64,000 nucleotides of DNA from Pukyongia sp. (GTDB lineage Bacteria; Bacteroidota; Bacteroidia; Flavobacteriales; Flavobacteriaceae). The position numbers and the translations under genes are program-made. The stretch lies in the NCBI GenBank assembly GCA_030148705.1, contig JASBSY010000014.1:372001-436000 (forward strand), in the 5' to 3' direction. The notes under the pieces were generated by a model, which worked only from the letters and a program-made list of their open reading frames with translations, searched no databases and was not told the origin of the DNA. Of this stretch, positions 7,534 through 16,290 are shown one piece after another. The first letter of the stretch is position 1, and the number at the start of each line of letters is the position of its first letter.

Positions 7534-8107
7534 TGGTTTCAGCAGTTAATAATTGTTCGATCACCTCAGGAAAGTGGCGGTGTTCAAGGGTTCGCACTTT
7601 TGCTGCGGTAGTTTCGGGATCATCTTTAGCAGTGAGGGGCGTAGTTGCCTGGAAGATCACTGCCCCTTCGTCGTAGTGTTCATTCACAAAATGGATGGTG
7701 ATTCCAGTTTCAGTTTCCCGGTTATCGATCACGGCCCGGTGCACGTGCTGTCCATACATACCTTTCCCGCCGTATTTCGGCAGTAGTGCAGGATGAATAT
7801 TAATCACTTTCCCCGGAAACGCATTCAGAAGAAGCCGTGGAACCTTAAGCAAAAATCCTGCGAGTACAATGAGATCCGGCTTGGTTTCCTTTAAAATTCT
7901 CAGCACCCCATTCTCTTTTGAAAGCATCTCTTTTTTGAAAGTATACGTCTTAATGTTTTCACTTCCAGCTCTTTGTAAAACCTCGGCCTTTTCGTTGTTC
8001 GAGACCACGAGAACAACCTCCGCTATGGAAGATGATTTAAAGTAGTTAATTATATTTTGAGCATTGGTACCGCTGCCCGAAGCAAAAATTACGATGCGTT
8101 TCTTCAT
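7526..8107 (-). CDS. purN: phosphoribosylglycinamide formyltransferase 1
   Basis: 193 residues, normal for PurN, which transfers a formyl group from 10-formyltetrahydrofolate to GAR in purine synthesis. Visible are the N-terminal nucleotide motif FASGSGTN (8-15), the catalytic Asn103/His105 (INIHPALLP) and Asp146 (VNEHYDEGAV). Start set at ATG 8107 (MKKRIV) rather than the in-frame TTG at 8140, because a -7 element at 8150-8157 would start transcription almost on the TTG. First gene of the minus-strand run purN-rnhA-pfkB-purF, so two purine enzymes share the unit. Confidence 0.92.
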   Translation of the reverse strand: MKKRIVIFASGSGTNAQNIINYFKSSSIAEVVLVVSNNEKAEVLQRAGSENIKTYTFKKEMLSKENGVLRILKETKPDLIVLAGFLLKVPRLLLNAFPGKVINIHPALLPKYGGKGMYGQHVHRAVIDNRETETGITIHFVNEHYDEGAVIFQATTPLTAKDDPETTAAKVRTLEHRHFPEVIEQLLTAETNG

Positions 8108-8149
8108 CTGCTCTGTTCCTTGTTCATAGAAGTGCGACAATATTATTCA

Positions 8150-8157
8150 CAAAAGTA
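8150..8157 (-). promoter_or_regulatory. -7 element of the purN promoter
   Basis: TACTTTTG on the minus strand matches the TAnnTTTG consensus; no convincing -33 element was found. It faces away from the acpP promoter about 90 bp to the right. Confidence 0.5.
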
Positions 8158-8243
8158 AGGCAATAGGGTTTTACTTCGCTTAAAAATTGTTAAATTGGTA
8201 TTCACATTTACAGGCTAAAGTGGGGTTTTAATTTAAAATATTT

Positions 8244-8251
8244 TATTTTTG
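8244..8251 (+). promoter_or_regulatory. -7 element of the acpP-fabF-rnc promoter
   Basis: TATTTTTG matches TAnnTTTG, 30 bases before the acpP start. The -33 region is not obvious. Confidence 0.5.
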
Positions 8252-8281
8252 CCACTTAATTAAATTCTAAAATCAAACATT

Positions 8282-8515
8282 ATGTCAGACATTGCATCAA
8301 GAGTAAAAGCAATCATCGTAGACAAATTAGGCGTTGACGAAAACGAAGTTGTAAACGAAGCTAGCTTCACTAATGATCTTGGGGCAGATTCCCTTGATAC
8401 TGTCGAGCTAATTATGGAGTTCGAAAAAGAATTCGACATTCAAATTCCCGACGATCAGGCTGAGAATATAGCAACTGTTGGTCAGGCTATTTCTTATATC
8501 GAAGAGGCTAAGTAA
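8282..8515 (+). CDS. acpP: acyl carrier protein
   Basis: 77-residue acidic acyl carrier protein. The phosphopantetheine attachment site is Ser37 in GADSLDTVE. It carries growing acyl chains for type II fatty acid synthesis. Followed after 12 bases by fabF, the conserved acpP-fabF-rnc order. Strong conservation makes the call safe. Confidence 0.97.
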   Translation: MSDIASRVKAIIVDKLGVDENEVVNEASFTNDLGADSLDTVELIMEFEKEFDIQIPDDQAENIATVGQAISYIEEAK

Positions 8516-8527
8516 AAGAACCTCCTT

Positions 8528-9781
8528 ATGGAATTAAAGCGAGTTGTAGTTACAGGTCTTGGTGCCCTGACTCCCATTGGTAACAGCATTCCCGAATATT
8601 GGGAGGGATTGAAGAATGGAAAAAGTGGCTGTGCACCCATAACCTATTTTGATACCGAAAAGTTCAAGACTAAATTCGCTTGTGAAATCAAAAATTACGA
8701 CCCACAAGAGCATTTTGACAGGAAAGAAGCAAGGAAACTGGACAAATTTGCCCAGTATGCGCTGGTTTCTTCCGACGAAGCAATTTTGGATGCCGGAATA
8801 AACCTGGACGACGTAGATAAATTTCGCGTCGGGGTGATTTGGGGAGCCGGAATTGGTGGATTGGAAACCTTTCAGGATGAAGTCATAAATTTTGCAGAAG
8901 GGGATGGAACACCACGTTTCAACCCCTTCTTTATTCCGAAGATGATCGCTGATATTGCCCCGGGTAATATTTCTATCAAACACGGATTTATGGGGCCTAA
9001 TTACACCACTGTTTCAGCCTGCGCTTCATCGGCAAATGCCATGATCGACGCCCTGAACTATATCCGCCTGGGACATTGTGATATAATTGTCACGGGAGGA
9101 AGTGAAGCAGCAGTAACCAAAGCCGGAATGGGAGGATTCAATGCCATGCATGCGCTTTCCACCAGGAATGAAAGTCCCGAAACGGCTTCGCGGCCTTTCG
9201 ATGCCACCCGCGACGGGTTTGTACTGGGAGAAGGGGCAGGCGCTCTAATTCTGGAAGAATACGAACATGCAAAGAGCAGAGGAGCAAAAATATACGCTGA
9301 GGTAGTTGGTGGTGGAATGTCTAGTGATGCATATCATATGACGGCACCCCACCCGGATGGAATTGGTGTTGAGCGCGTAATGCTGAATTGTCTGCGCGAT
9401 GCAGGTATGAAGCCGGAAGACGTTCAGGCCATAAACACTCACGGTACGTCCACCCCCCTTGGTGATGTTGCCGAACTTAAAGCGATCTCCAATGTTTTTG
9501 GAGAACACGCAAAAAACATTAATATCAACTCAACTAAATCGATGACTGGTCACTTGTTGGGAGCTGCGGGAGCAATAGAGGCAATAGCTTCCATCCTGGC
9601 ATTGAAACACAACCTGGTGCCACCTACTATAAATCACAGTACGGTGGATGAGGAAATCGATCCCACTCTCAATCTTACACTCAATATCGCACAAGAACGA
9701 GAGATACAGGTAGCAATGAGTAATACTTTTGGTTTTGGAGGGCACAACGCTTGTGTGCTTTTCAAAAAGGTTGACGAATAA
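8528..9781 (+). CDS. fabF: beta-ketoacyl-ACP synthase II
   Basis: 417 residues, the usual length. The thiolase-fold active site triad is Cys165 (TVSACASSANAM), His305 (NTHGTSTPLGD) and His342 (KSMTGHLLGAAG), diagnostic for KAS I/II elongation synthases. It condenses malonyl-ACP with acyl-ACP from acpP's product. Cotranscribed with acpP; rnc starts 9 bases after its stop. Confidence 0.97.
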   Translation: MELKRVVVTGLGALTPIGNSIPEYWEGLKNGKSGCAPITYFDTEKFKTKFACEIKNYDPQEHFDRKEARKLDKFAQYALVSSDEAILDAGINLDDVDKFRVGVIWGAGIGGLETFQDEVINFAEGDGTPRFNPFFIPKMIADIAPGNISIKHGFMGPNYTTVSACASSANAMIDALNYIRLGHCDIIVTGGSEAAVTKAGMGGFNAMHALSTRNESPETASRPFDATRDGFVLGEGAGALILEEYEHAKSRGAKIYAEVVGGGMSSDAYHMTAPHPDGIGVERVMLNCLRDAGMKPEDVQAINTHGTSTPLGDVAELKAISNVFGEHAKNININSTKSMTGHLLGAAGAIEAIASILALKHNLVPPTINHSTVDEEIDPTLNLTLNIAQEREIQVAMSNTFGFGGHNACVLFKKVDE

Positions 9782-9790
9782 CCCATGTAA

Positions 9791-10534
9791 ATGGCATCCA
9801 TTAAAGACATATTTAATCCTCGTGCTGAAAAGGACGAGGATTTTTTTGATGCGATAAAGAAGATACTGGGGTTTAAACCCAAGAACATCACTATTTATGA
9901 AGAGGCCTTTACACACAGGTCGATGAACGAAACCAACAGCCAGGGCAAGCGGCAAAATTATGAACGCATGGAGTTTCTCGGCGATGCCATGCTTAGTGCT
10001 GTTATCGCTTCTCATTTATACCGGGAAGTGCCGTCCGGGGATGAAGGCTATCTCACCAAGATGCGCTCTAAAGTGGTGAGCCGGGAACACCTAAACGAAT
10101 TGGGAAGAGATCTAAATCTCATCAGCCTACTGAGAACCTCAATTCCCACTGAACAGTTTGGTGGAAATATTCATGGAAATGTGTTTGAAGCACTTGTGGG
10201 AGCTATATATCTTGACCGCGGATTTAAATTTTGCGAAAAATTCATTCACAAACGCGTAATTAAACCCTATGTGGATATCGAACGCCTGGAGGGGAAGGTA
10301 ATAAGTTATAAAAGCCTGTTCATCGAGTGGTGCCAAAAGAACAAAAGAGTATTCAAATTCATAGTGTACGACGATACCGGAGCCGATGAATTAAAACATT
10401 TTGCCGTAAAATTACTGCTGGACAACGATGTGGTAGCCAAAGCCAGGGCAACCTCCAAGAAAAAGGCCGAAGAACGGGCGGCCAAAAGAGCCTTCTATAA
10501 ACTCCAATCGAAAATCGAAGGAGATTTAAGTTAA
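9791..10534 (+). CDS. rnc: ribonuclease III
   Basis: 247 residues. The RNase III domain signature NYERMEFLGDAML (about 57-69) and the second acidic cluster GNVFEALVGAIYLD (about 126-139) supply the metal-binding residues. A C-terminal double-stranded RNA-binding domain follows (about 170-240, ending KKKAEERAAKRAFYKL). It cleaves double-stranded RNA in rRNA and mRNA processing. Third gene of the acpP-fabF-rnc unit. Confidence 0.96.
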   Translation: MASIKDIFNPRAEKDEDFFDAIKKILGFKPKNITIYEEAFTHRSMNETNSQGKRQNYERMEFLGDAMLSAVIASHLYREVPSGDEGYLTKMRSKVVSREHLNELGRDLNLISLLRTSIPTEQFGGNIHGNVFEALVGAIYLDRGFKFCEKFIHKRVIKPYVDIERLEGKVISYKSLFIEWCQKNKRVFKFIVYDDTGADELKHFAVKLLLDNDVVAKARATSKKKAEERAAKRAFYKLQSKIEGDLS

Positions 10535-10647
10535 CACCCCTTCAAACTTTCGAAATTCTTTCCGATTCGCTTAACTTATTATAAATTTAAAGCTATCTGA
10601 ACCTACCATCAGTAAACAATGCCTATTTTTATTGAGTATTTGAACAT

Positions 10648-11139
10648 ATGGCGAACTATAAACTGATTTTAGATGAAGATTTCAGGGAAGATTTCATCCT
10701 GATCGCAATCCACTGTAGTGTGGAAGCATACAAGATGGCATATCTTCTCAATAAACACCTTCGCATTCGGCTTAAACGCAGACCGGTGGATCTCGATTTT
10801 TCCATCGACGGACTGGAGATTACGTTTCCCCGTTATGAGTTTGAAGATGAAACAGATTATATTTCCTATAACCTGCTTGCCAACAAATGTAAAACCGAAC
10901 GGGCCAGAACAGTTGCAAGCGGAGGTTTATTCGGAAACACGAAAGCGGGAGAGATCATTACGGAATATCTAATTCCGGAGAACAAACAAGTAGATTATTT
11001 TTTGAAGGTCTTTTCCGATGATGATAAAGTGCCATTGCGGAAAATGTTGGCTGAAATCAACGAGATTAACGAAGTCATTTCAGCCTATACCGCCGATACC
11101 GATAAATTAAAATCTAAGAATAATTTAATATTCGACTAA
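10648..11139 (+). CDS. IPExxxVDY family protein
   Basis: 163 residues. The C-terminal third carries IPENKQVDYFL, the motif that names this Bacteroidota family of unknown function. The protein is soluble and acidic, with no signal peptide or membrane segment. Its stop overlaps the pyk start (TAATG), so the two are almost certainly co-translated. That linkage to pyk is commonly seen in the family, but no role is established. Confidence 0.85.
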   Translation: MANYKLILDEDFREDFILIAIHCSVEAYKMAYLLNKHLRIRLKRRPVDLDFSIDGLEITFPRYEFEDETDYISYNLLANKCKTERARTVASGGLFGNTKAGEIITEYLIPENKQVDYFLKVFSDDDKVPLRKMLAEINEINEVISAYTADTDKLKSKNNLIFD

Positions 11140-12569
11140 TGCCAAACCGAAAGAAAACGAAAATAGTAGCCACCCTGGGGCCATCAACCTCCGATAAGGA
11201 AATTTTGCGGAAGATGATTGTTGAAGGGGCAGATGTCTTCAGAATAAATTTTTCGCATGCCAACTATGAGGACGTGAAAAAACGCATCCAAATGATCCGA
11301 GACCTGGGTGATGAACTAGGGACCTCCACGGCAATACTTGCCGACCTGCAGGGGCCTAAACTTAGAGTAGGTATGATGAAAGAAGAGGTTGTGGTGGAAC
11401 CCGGGGATATGCTCACCTTTGCCACGGGAAAAGAATTTGAAGGCACTAAAAAGAAGGTGTACATGAATTATGACGACTTCCCAAAGGATGTGAATCCAGG
11501 TGAGCTAGTGCTGCTGGATGACGGAAAACTTATTTTCGAAGTTATTTCAACGAATAAAAAGGATTCGGTGAAGGCAAAAGTGATACAGGGTGGACCCCTG
11601 CGTTCTAAGAAAGGGGTGAATCTTCCAAGCACCCGGATTTCCTTACCGGCAATGACCAATAAAGATAAGGATGATGCTATTTTCGCCATCGAACAACAGG
11701 TCGATTGGATCGCATTATCGTTTGTAAGAAATTCGGATGACCTGAAAGAATTACAGTCTATAATAGAAGCGCATAGCGAATACAAGATTCCTATTATCGC
11801 CAAGATCGAAAAACCGGAGGCTGTCCAGAACATAGACAAGATAATTGCTTATTGCGACGGCTTGATGGTGGCCAGGGGCGACCTTGGAGTAGAGGTGCCG
11901 GCCGAAGAAGTTCCGCTTATCCAGAAACAACTGGTGCTTGCCGCAAAACGCGCCCGAATCCCGGTAATTATAGCCACCCAAATGATGGAAACCATGATCA
12001 GTTCACTAACGCCAACCAGGGCCGAGGTAAACGATGTCGCCAATTCGGTGATGGACGGTGCGGATGCAGTAATGCTTTCAGGAGAGACCTCGGTGGGAAA
12101 ATACCCGGTTGAAGTAATAAAGAACATGGCAAATATCTGCAAACAGGTGGAGAACAGCGAACTTATCAGGGTGCCCCAGGAACCACCCCACGTTCGGACG
12201 AACCGCTTCATTACCAAATCTGTTTGTTATCACGCAGCGAAGATGGCCGATGAGATCGAAGCCACTGCAATATGCACCTTGACCAATAGCGGATATACGG
12301 CCTTCCAGATCTCGGCATGGAGACCCGATGCCCATATCCTTGTTTTTACCTCGAACCGCCGCATCCTATCCAGATTGAATTTGCTTTGGGGCGTGAAATC
12401 CTTTTATTACGACAAATACGTAAGTACCGATGAAACTGTGGAAGACGTTAACCTGATGGCGATAAACTCAGGGTTTGTTTCTTCGGGAGACTACCTGATT
12501 AATCTGGCAGCCATGCCTATTGCCGAAAAGGGAATGGTTAATACGCTCAGAGTTTCACAGATGAAATAA
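11139..12569 (+). CDS. pyk: pyruvate kinase
   Basis: 476 residues, matching bacterial pyruvate kinases. The N-terminal TKIVATLGPST, the DLQGPKLR loop, the active-site signature IIAKIEKPEAV with the catalytic lysine, and MVARGDLGVE are all present. A C-terminal allosteric domain completes it. It makes pyruvate and ATP from phosphoenolpyruvate and ADP, the last step of glycolysis. Starts within the stop of the IPExxxVDY gene and ends at a bidirectional terminator. Confidence 0.97.
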   Translation: MPNRKKTKIVATLGPSTSDKEILRKMIVEGADVFRINFSHANYEDVKKRIQMIRDLGDELGTSTAILADLQGPKLRVGMMKEEVVVEPGDMLTFATGKEFEGTKKKVYMNYDDFPKDVNPGELVLLDDGKLIFEVISTNKKDSVKAKVIQGGPLRSKKGVNLPSTRISLPAMTNKDKDDAIFAIEQQVDWIALSFVRNSDDLKELQSIIEAHSEYKIPIIAKIEKPEAVQNIDKIIAYCDGLMVARGDLGVEVPAEEVPLIQKQLVLAAKRARIPVIIATQMMETMISSLTPTRAEVNDVANSVMDGADAVMLSGETSVGKYPVEVIKNMANICKQVENSELIRVPQEPPHVRTNRFITKSVCYHAAKMADEIEATAICTLTNSGYTAFQISAWRPDAHILVFTSNRRILSRLNLLWGVKSFYYDKYVSTDETVEDVNLMAINSGFVSSGDYLINLAAMPIAEKGMVNTLRVSQMK

Positions 12570-12570
12570 G

Positions 12571-12593
12571 AAAGCGGAGCTAAACTCCGCTTT
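12571..12593. terminator. bidirectional terminator between pyk and the SH3 lipoprotein gene
   Basis: Perfect 9-bp stem AAAGCGGAG/CTCCGCTTT with a 5-nt loop. It sits between two convergent genes, 1 base after the pyk stop and 5 bases before the facing stop at 12599. Confidence 0.8.
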
Positions 12594-12598
12594 ATACT

Positions 12599-13387
12599 TT
12601 ATTTAATGATTTCGATCCTGGAGAGCTTCATAGAATTATCTTGTTTTTCTATGCGGACCGTACTGTCGAATTTTTCTGAATTATAGACATACAGAATATG
12701 TTCAAGCCCGTCGTCATTACGGCTTATCTGTAGCTCGCTTTTCCACACATTCTTTTTTGGTTTCTTATCGGCAATCACCTCGGTTTTCTTGCCAATTTGT
12801 GGTGGAAACTGAAACTCTTTCGGAAAGTCGAATAATCGTTGGGCTATATAAAAAGCCTCGTGCCACTCGGCGTTTGGAAGAATAAGAGTTTCGGTGGTAG
12901 ATGGGTTGGTAACCGACCCCCCTGTTTCGTTCGAATAGCTTACTTCAGGAAAGTACTGTTGTAATTCGGAGGCGTACCCTTTCGCAGAAATATCCAATTC
13001 GGGCGGAAAGTATTTCGACAAGTAGCCGTTAAAAGCGTACCCTTTTTTGTGGTTGTACTCTATTTCATGCATACCGCCCCTAATACCGTCCACCGTCATG
13101 GTGGGGTTGATCTCGGCATTGACGATTTTCACTTTAGTACCGTATGGCATCCGGGCCAGCTTTTCACTTTGCAGGTTGTTAAATTCACGTAAGCTGAGTC
13201 CGCTGGGAGCCGTAACATACAAATATTGTGAGCTGTTAATTTCGGCGGACGTACCAAGCGCCAGGTCTTCGGCAATGGTTTCAGGATCGTTGAGTTCTGA
13301 AGGATTTTTTTCTGAAGAGTCGTTCTTACAGGAAATAATAAGGGTGGTGAGGAGGACAGCGGTGAATACAAAAACTACTTTTTTCAT
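12599..13387 (-). CDS. SH3-domain lipoprotein of unknown function
   Basis: 262 residues. A lipoprotein signal peptide ends in IISC (Cys20), followed by a Ser/Glu/Asp-rich linker. Residues about 55-130 look like a bacterial SH3 domain (LYVTAPSGLSLRE ... MPYGTKVKIV ... KGYAFNGYLS). The C-terminal half is unassigned, with a beta-rich tail. Probably an envelope protein anchored by lipid. 50 bases downstream of dinB on the same strand, so read-through is possible. Confidence 0.75.
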   Translation of the reverse strand: MKKVVFVFTAVLLTTLIISCKNDSSEKNPSELNDPETIAEDLALGTSAEINSSQYLYVTAPSGLSLREFNNLQSEKLARMPYGTKVKIVNAEINPTMTVDGIRGGMHEIEYNHKKGYAFNGYLSKYFPPELDISAKGYASELQQYFPEVSYSNETGGSVTNPSTTETLILPNAEWHEAFYIAQRLFDFPKEFQFPPQIGKKTEVIADKKPKKNVWKSELQISRNDDGLEHILYVYNSEKFDSTVRIEKQDNSMKLSRIEIIK

Positions 13388-13437
13388 GATAGTAAGGAAT
13401 TAAGTTAATAATGAAATGAAAGTAGTTTATCGCATGT

Positions 13438-14544
13438 CTAAAAATCGAGTTTTAATTGAACGTCTATCGCCTTATCCGAAGGAACAACATCTTTGGATTT
13501 TTCTGTATTGTTCAGGTTCGATATTGAAATTCCCAACAAGCGTACCGAATTTTTCATTTCCGACTGGAATAACAAATCTTTAACGTTTTCCATGATTAAT
13601 TCTGAAGATGAAATATATACGGGCAGCGTTCTGCTCCTTGTTTGTAACGTAAAATCACTGTATTTAATTTTAAGCGTTACGGTTTTACCCGCTATCTTAC
13701 TTTTTTTTAACCGTCGTTCCACTTCGTTTGCAATTTCACTCAATCGCTCCATCATAAAGATCTCGCTGGTTATATTCTCGTTAAATGTTCGTTCGGCTGC
13801 TAGCGATTTTTGCCTGCGGATGGGCTTCACTTCACTTTCCTGAATCCCTCTAACGATGTGATAGAAGAAGGCGCCGCTTTTTCCGAAGTGCTCCTCCAGG
13901 AATTCCAGCGATTTCTGTTTGAGATCCTTTCCCGTAAAAATACCGTGTAGGTACATCTTTTCCTTCATCACCTTTCCAACCCCGTAGAATTTCTTTATAT
14001 CCAGGGATTCGAGAAAGCCGAGCACCTCCTCCGGGGGTACCGTCTTTTGTCCATTGGGTTTGTTAACATCACTGGCTATCTTGGCGATAAATTTGTTGAT
14101 CGAAATTCCCGCGGAAGCCGTTAAACCGGTTTTTTCCTTTATGGTTTTTCGTATTTCTGAAGCAATAAGACTTGCACTTGGATTGCCCTTTTTGTTTTCG
14201 GTTACGTCCAGATAAGCCTCATCCAGGGACAGAGGTTCCACCAGGTCGGAATATTCATGGAAGATGCTGCGTATTTGCTGTGATATGTCCTTGTATCGGT
14301 CGAAACGGGGTTTTACAAATACGAGCTCGGGGCACAGTCTTATGGCAAGCGCCCCACTCATGGCCGATCGCACCCCAAATTTCCTGGCTTCGTAGCTGGC
14401 GGCACTTACCACGCCCCTTACTTCACTCCCGCCAACCGCCACCGGCTTACCAACCAAGTGCGGATTATCGAGTTGCTCTACCGAAGCGTAAAAGGCATCC
14501 ATATCCACATGGATGATCTTTCGTATGGGAAGCCCGTCAATCAT
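13438..14544 (-). CDS. dinB: DNA polymerase IV (Y-family)
   Basis: 368 residues. The palm motif HVDMDAFYASVEQ (about 12-24) and SLDEAYLDV (about 103-111) hold the catalytic acids. Thumb and little-finger domains follow, and the C-terminus VQLKLDF is a plausible sliding-clamp binding motif. Error-prone translesion polymerase. No SOS-box-like sequence was noticed upstream. Divergent from the gene at 14595. Confidence 0.95.
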   Translation of the reverse strand: MIDGLPIRKIIHVDMDAFYASVEQLDNPHLVGKPVAVGGSEVRGVVSAASYEARKFGVRSAMSGALAIRLCPELVFVKPRFDRYKDISQQIRSIFHEYSDLVEPLSLDEAYLDVTENKKGNPSASLIASEIRKTIKEKTGLTASAGISINKFIAKIASDVNKPNGQKTVPPEEVLGFLESLDIKKFYGVGKVMKEKMYLHGIFTGKDLKQKSLEFLEEHFGKSGAFFYHIVRGIQESEVKPIRRQKSLAAERTFNENITSEIFMMERLSEIANEVERRLKKSKIAGKTVTLKIKYSDFTLQTRSRTLPVYISSSELIMENVKDLLFQSEMKNSVRLLGISISNLNNTEKSKDVVPSDKAIDVQLKLDF

Positions 14545-14594
14545 CCGGTAAAATTATAATATCTTAGTAAGACTTTTTCCGACTTCCGATATTT

Positions 14595-15248
14595 ATGACA
14601 AAGACCGCCATTCTTCTGGGTGCCACCGGCCTTACCGGTGGGAAGTTACTCGAACTGTTGATCGAGGATAGAAGCTATTCGAAAGTTATTCTTATCAGCA
14701 GGAATTCGGTAAATAAAACCCATCCGAAAATAGAAGAACACCTTATTGACGTATTGCAACTTGAAGAAAATGATGGTTTGGTTAAGGGAGATGTATTATT
14801 TTGTTGCGTTGGCACTACTAATAGCAAAACCAAGGACAGGGAAAAATATAAGGCGATAGATCATGGGATTCCGGTATCGGCCGCCAGGATCGCCAAAAAG
14901 AACGGAGTGAAGGTATTTATGGTGCTATCTGCAATAGGAGCTTCCAAATCCAGCCGGGTTTTTTACAATAGGATAAAAGGGGAAATGGAACGAGACGTAT
15001 TGGCCGCAGGGATTCCTAAAACGTATATACTTAGGCCTTCTCTTATTGGGGGATCAAGGGATGAGTTCAGATTGGGTGAAAGTGTAGCGAAGTTTTTTAT
15101 GGAAACATTCTGGTTTGCCATCCCTGCAAAATACCGAGTAATAAGCCCTCAAACGATTGCCCAAGCGATGCTCGAATTAAGCCGGAAAGATGAAAGCAGT
15201 GGAGTAATTACTTCCGATAGAATCGAGGAAATAGCCAACAATGATTGA
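14595..15248 (+). CDS. NAD(P)-binding Rossmann protein (HTATIP2/TIP30-like)
   Basis: 217 residues. The N-terminal nucleotide motif is GATGLTGGKLLELL. Conserved CVGTTNSK and an SxxGA stretch (LSAIGASKSSRVFYNRIKGE) match the atypical SDR group that includes eukaryotic TIP30/HTATIP2. Probably an NADPH-binding oxidoreductase; the substrate is unknown. It overlaps the CYTH gene by 8 bases and the CYTH gene overlaps the next, so 14595-16234 behaves as one translation-coupled operon. Confidence 0.8.
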   Translation: MTKTAILLGATGLTGGKLLELLIEDRSYSKVILISRNSVNKTHPKIEEHLIDVLQLEENDGLVKGDVLFCCVGTTNSKTKDREKYKAIDHGIPVSAARIAKKNGVKVFMVLSAIGASKSSRVFYNRIKGEMERDVLAAGIPKTYILRPSLIGGSRDEFRLGESVAKFFMETFWFAIPAKYRVISPQTIAQAMLELSRKDESSGVITSDRIEEIANND

Positions 15249-15720
15249 AATAGAACGAAAATATTTGGTAATATCGGACGAGTTTAAGAACGAATGTCGC
15301 TCCCGTACATTAATAAAACAAGGATTTCTCAATACAGACCCCAACCGGGTAGTACGCATTCGCCAGCACGGAGAGGTGGGCTATTTAACCGTAAAGGGCA
15401 GGTCTAATGAAAGCGGAACCACCAGGCAGGAGTGGGAATGGGAGATTGCGCTAAAGGATGCCAATGCCCTGTTACAAATTTGTGAACCCGACATCATCGA
15501 AAAGGTTCGATATGAAGTGATATTTGAAGATCAAAAATTCGAAATTGATGAGTTCCGAGGAGCCAACAGCGGATTAATCTTGGCAGAAATCGAGTTAAAG
15601 ACCGAAGAAGACTTAATAATCAGGCCAAATTGGCTGGGAGAGGAAGTTACCGGCGATATTCGTTACTATAACTCGAATTTAAGTAAGAATCCTTATAAAA
15701 ATTGGCAATATGATACGTAG
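15241..15720 (+). CDS. CYTH-domain protein (inorganic triphosphatase type)
   Basis: 159 residues. It opens with the EIERKY form of the CYTH ExExK motif. Alternating basic and acidic strands follow (RVVRIRQHG, YLTVKGR, RQEWEWEI, EFRGANSGLILAEIEL) that line the CYTH tunnel. It probably hydrolyses tripolyphosphate or a nucleoside triphosphate with a divalent metal; adenylate cyclase activity is the alternative known for the fold. Soluble. Second gene of the overlapping operon. Confidence 0.85.
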   Translation: MIEIERKYLVISDEFKNECRSRTLIKQGFLNTDPNRVVRIRQHGEVGYLTVKGRSNESGTTRQEWEWEIALKDANALLQICEPDIIEKVRYEVIFEDQKFEIDEFRGANSGLILAEIELKTEEDLIIRPNWLGEEVTGDIRYYNSNLSKNPYKNWQYDT

Positions 15721-16234
15721 GAAGTTAATGTTATTACTGGCTGCAACATTGGTTTTTTCGGCTTGTAAAGAACAACACAAAGAAACCAATGATCAGGGGA
15801 ATAATTCAGAAGAAGCGGTCCACGATCATTCTAAATTGGGGGAAGAGTCTGTTGCAGAAATAAAGCAGCGGTTAACCGAGGAGGGGTATCAACTGTTCGA
15901 CTATGTGGATCCGGAAACGGGCGATACATTGATAATGCAACAGTATTTTATGGCGTTCCTAAAGCGCGGTCCGGAGCGAAGTCAGGATTCCGCTACGACC
16001 GCAGCATTGCAGAAAGCACACCTGGATCATCTGGCACGAATGTACCGGGAAGGCTTTGCCGATATTTCCGGCCCCTTTGGAGACGACCAGGAAATCAGGG
16101 GAGTTACCATTTACAATGTGCCCACCCTGAAGATGGCCGACAGTCTTGCAAATCTCGACCCTATGGTAAAGGCAGGAAGGCTGGTTATAGAAATTCGACC
16201 CTGGTGGGCGGCAAAGGGGTATCCGTTGCGTTAA
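15710..16234 (+). CDS. lipoprotein with a YciI-like domain
   Basis: 174 residues. A lipoprotein signal ends in FSAC (Cys19), then an acidic linker with HDHSK. From about residue 80 the sequence matches a YciI-like ferredoxin-fold domain: FMAFLKRGPERSQD, KAHLDHLARMYREG, GPFGDDQEIRG, and a final strand VIEIRPWW. YciI-like proteins are normally cytoplasmic; an exported, lipid-anchored one is uncommon. Overlaps the CYTH gene by 11 bases. Role unknown. Confidence 0.75.
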   Translation: MIRRKLMLLLAATLVFSACKEQHKETNDQGNNSEEAVHDHSKLGEESVAEIKQRLTEEGYQLFDYVDPETGDTLIMQQYFMAFLKRGPERSQDSATTAALQKAHLDHLARMYREGFADISGPFGDDQEIRGVTIYNVPTLKMADSLANLDPMVKAGRLVIEIRPWWAAKGYPLR

Positions 16235-16290
16235 TTCAATCTACCCATGTGAAGCGATATCGACATGGAAACTAATAGGTTTACGGTTTC

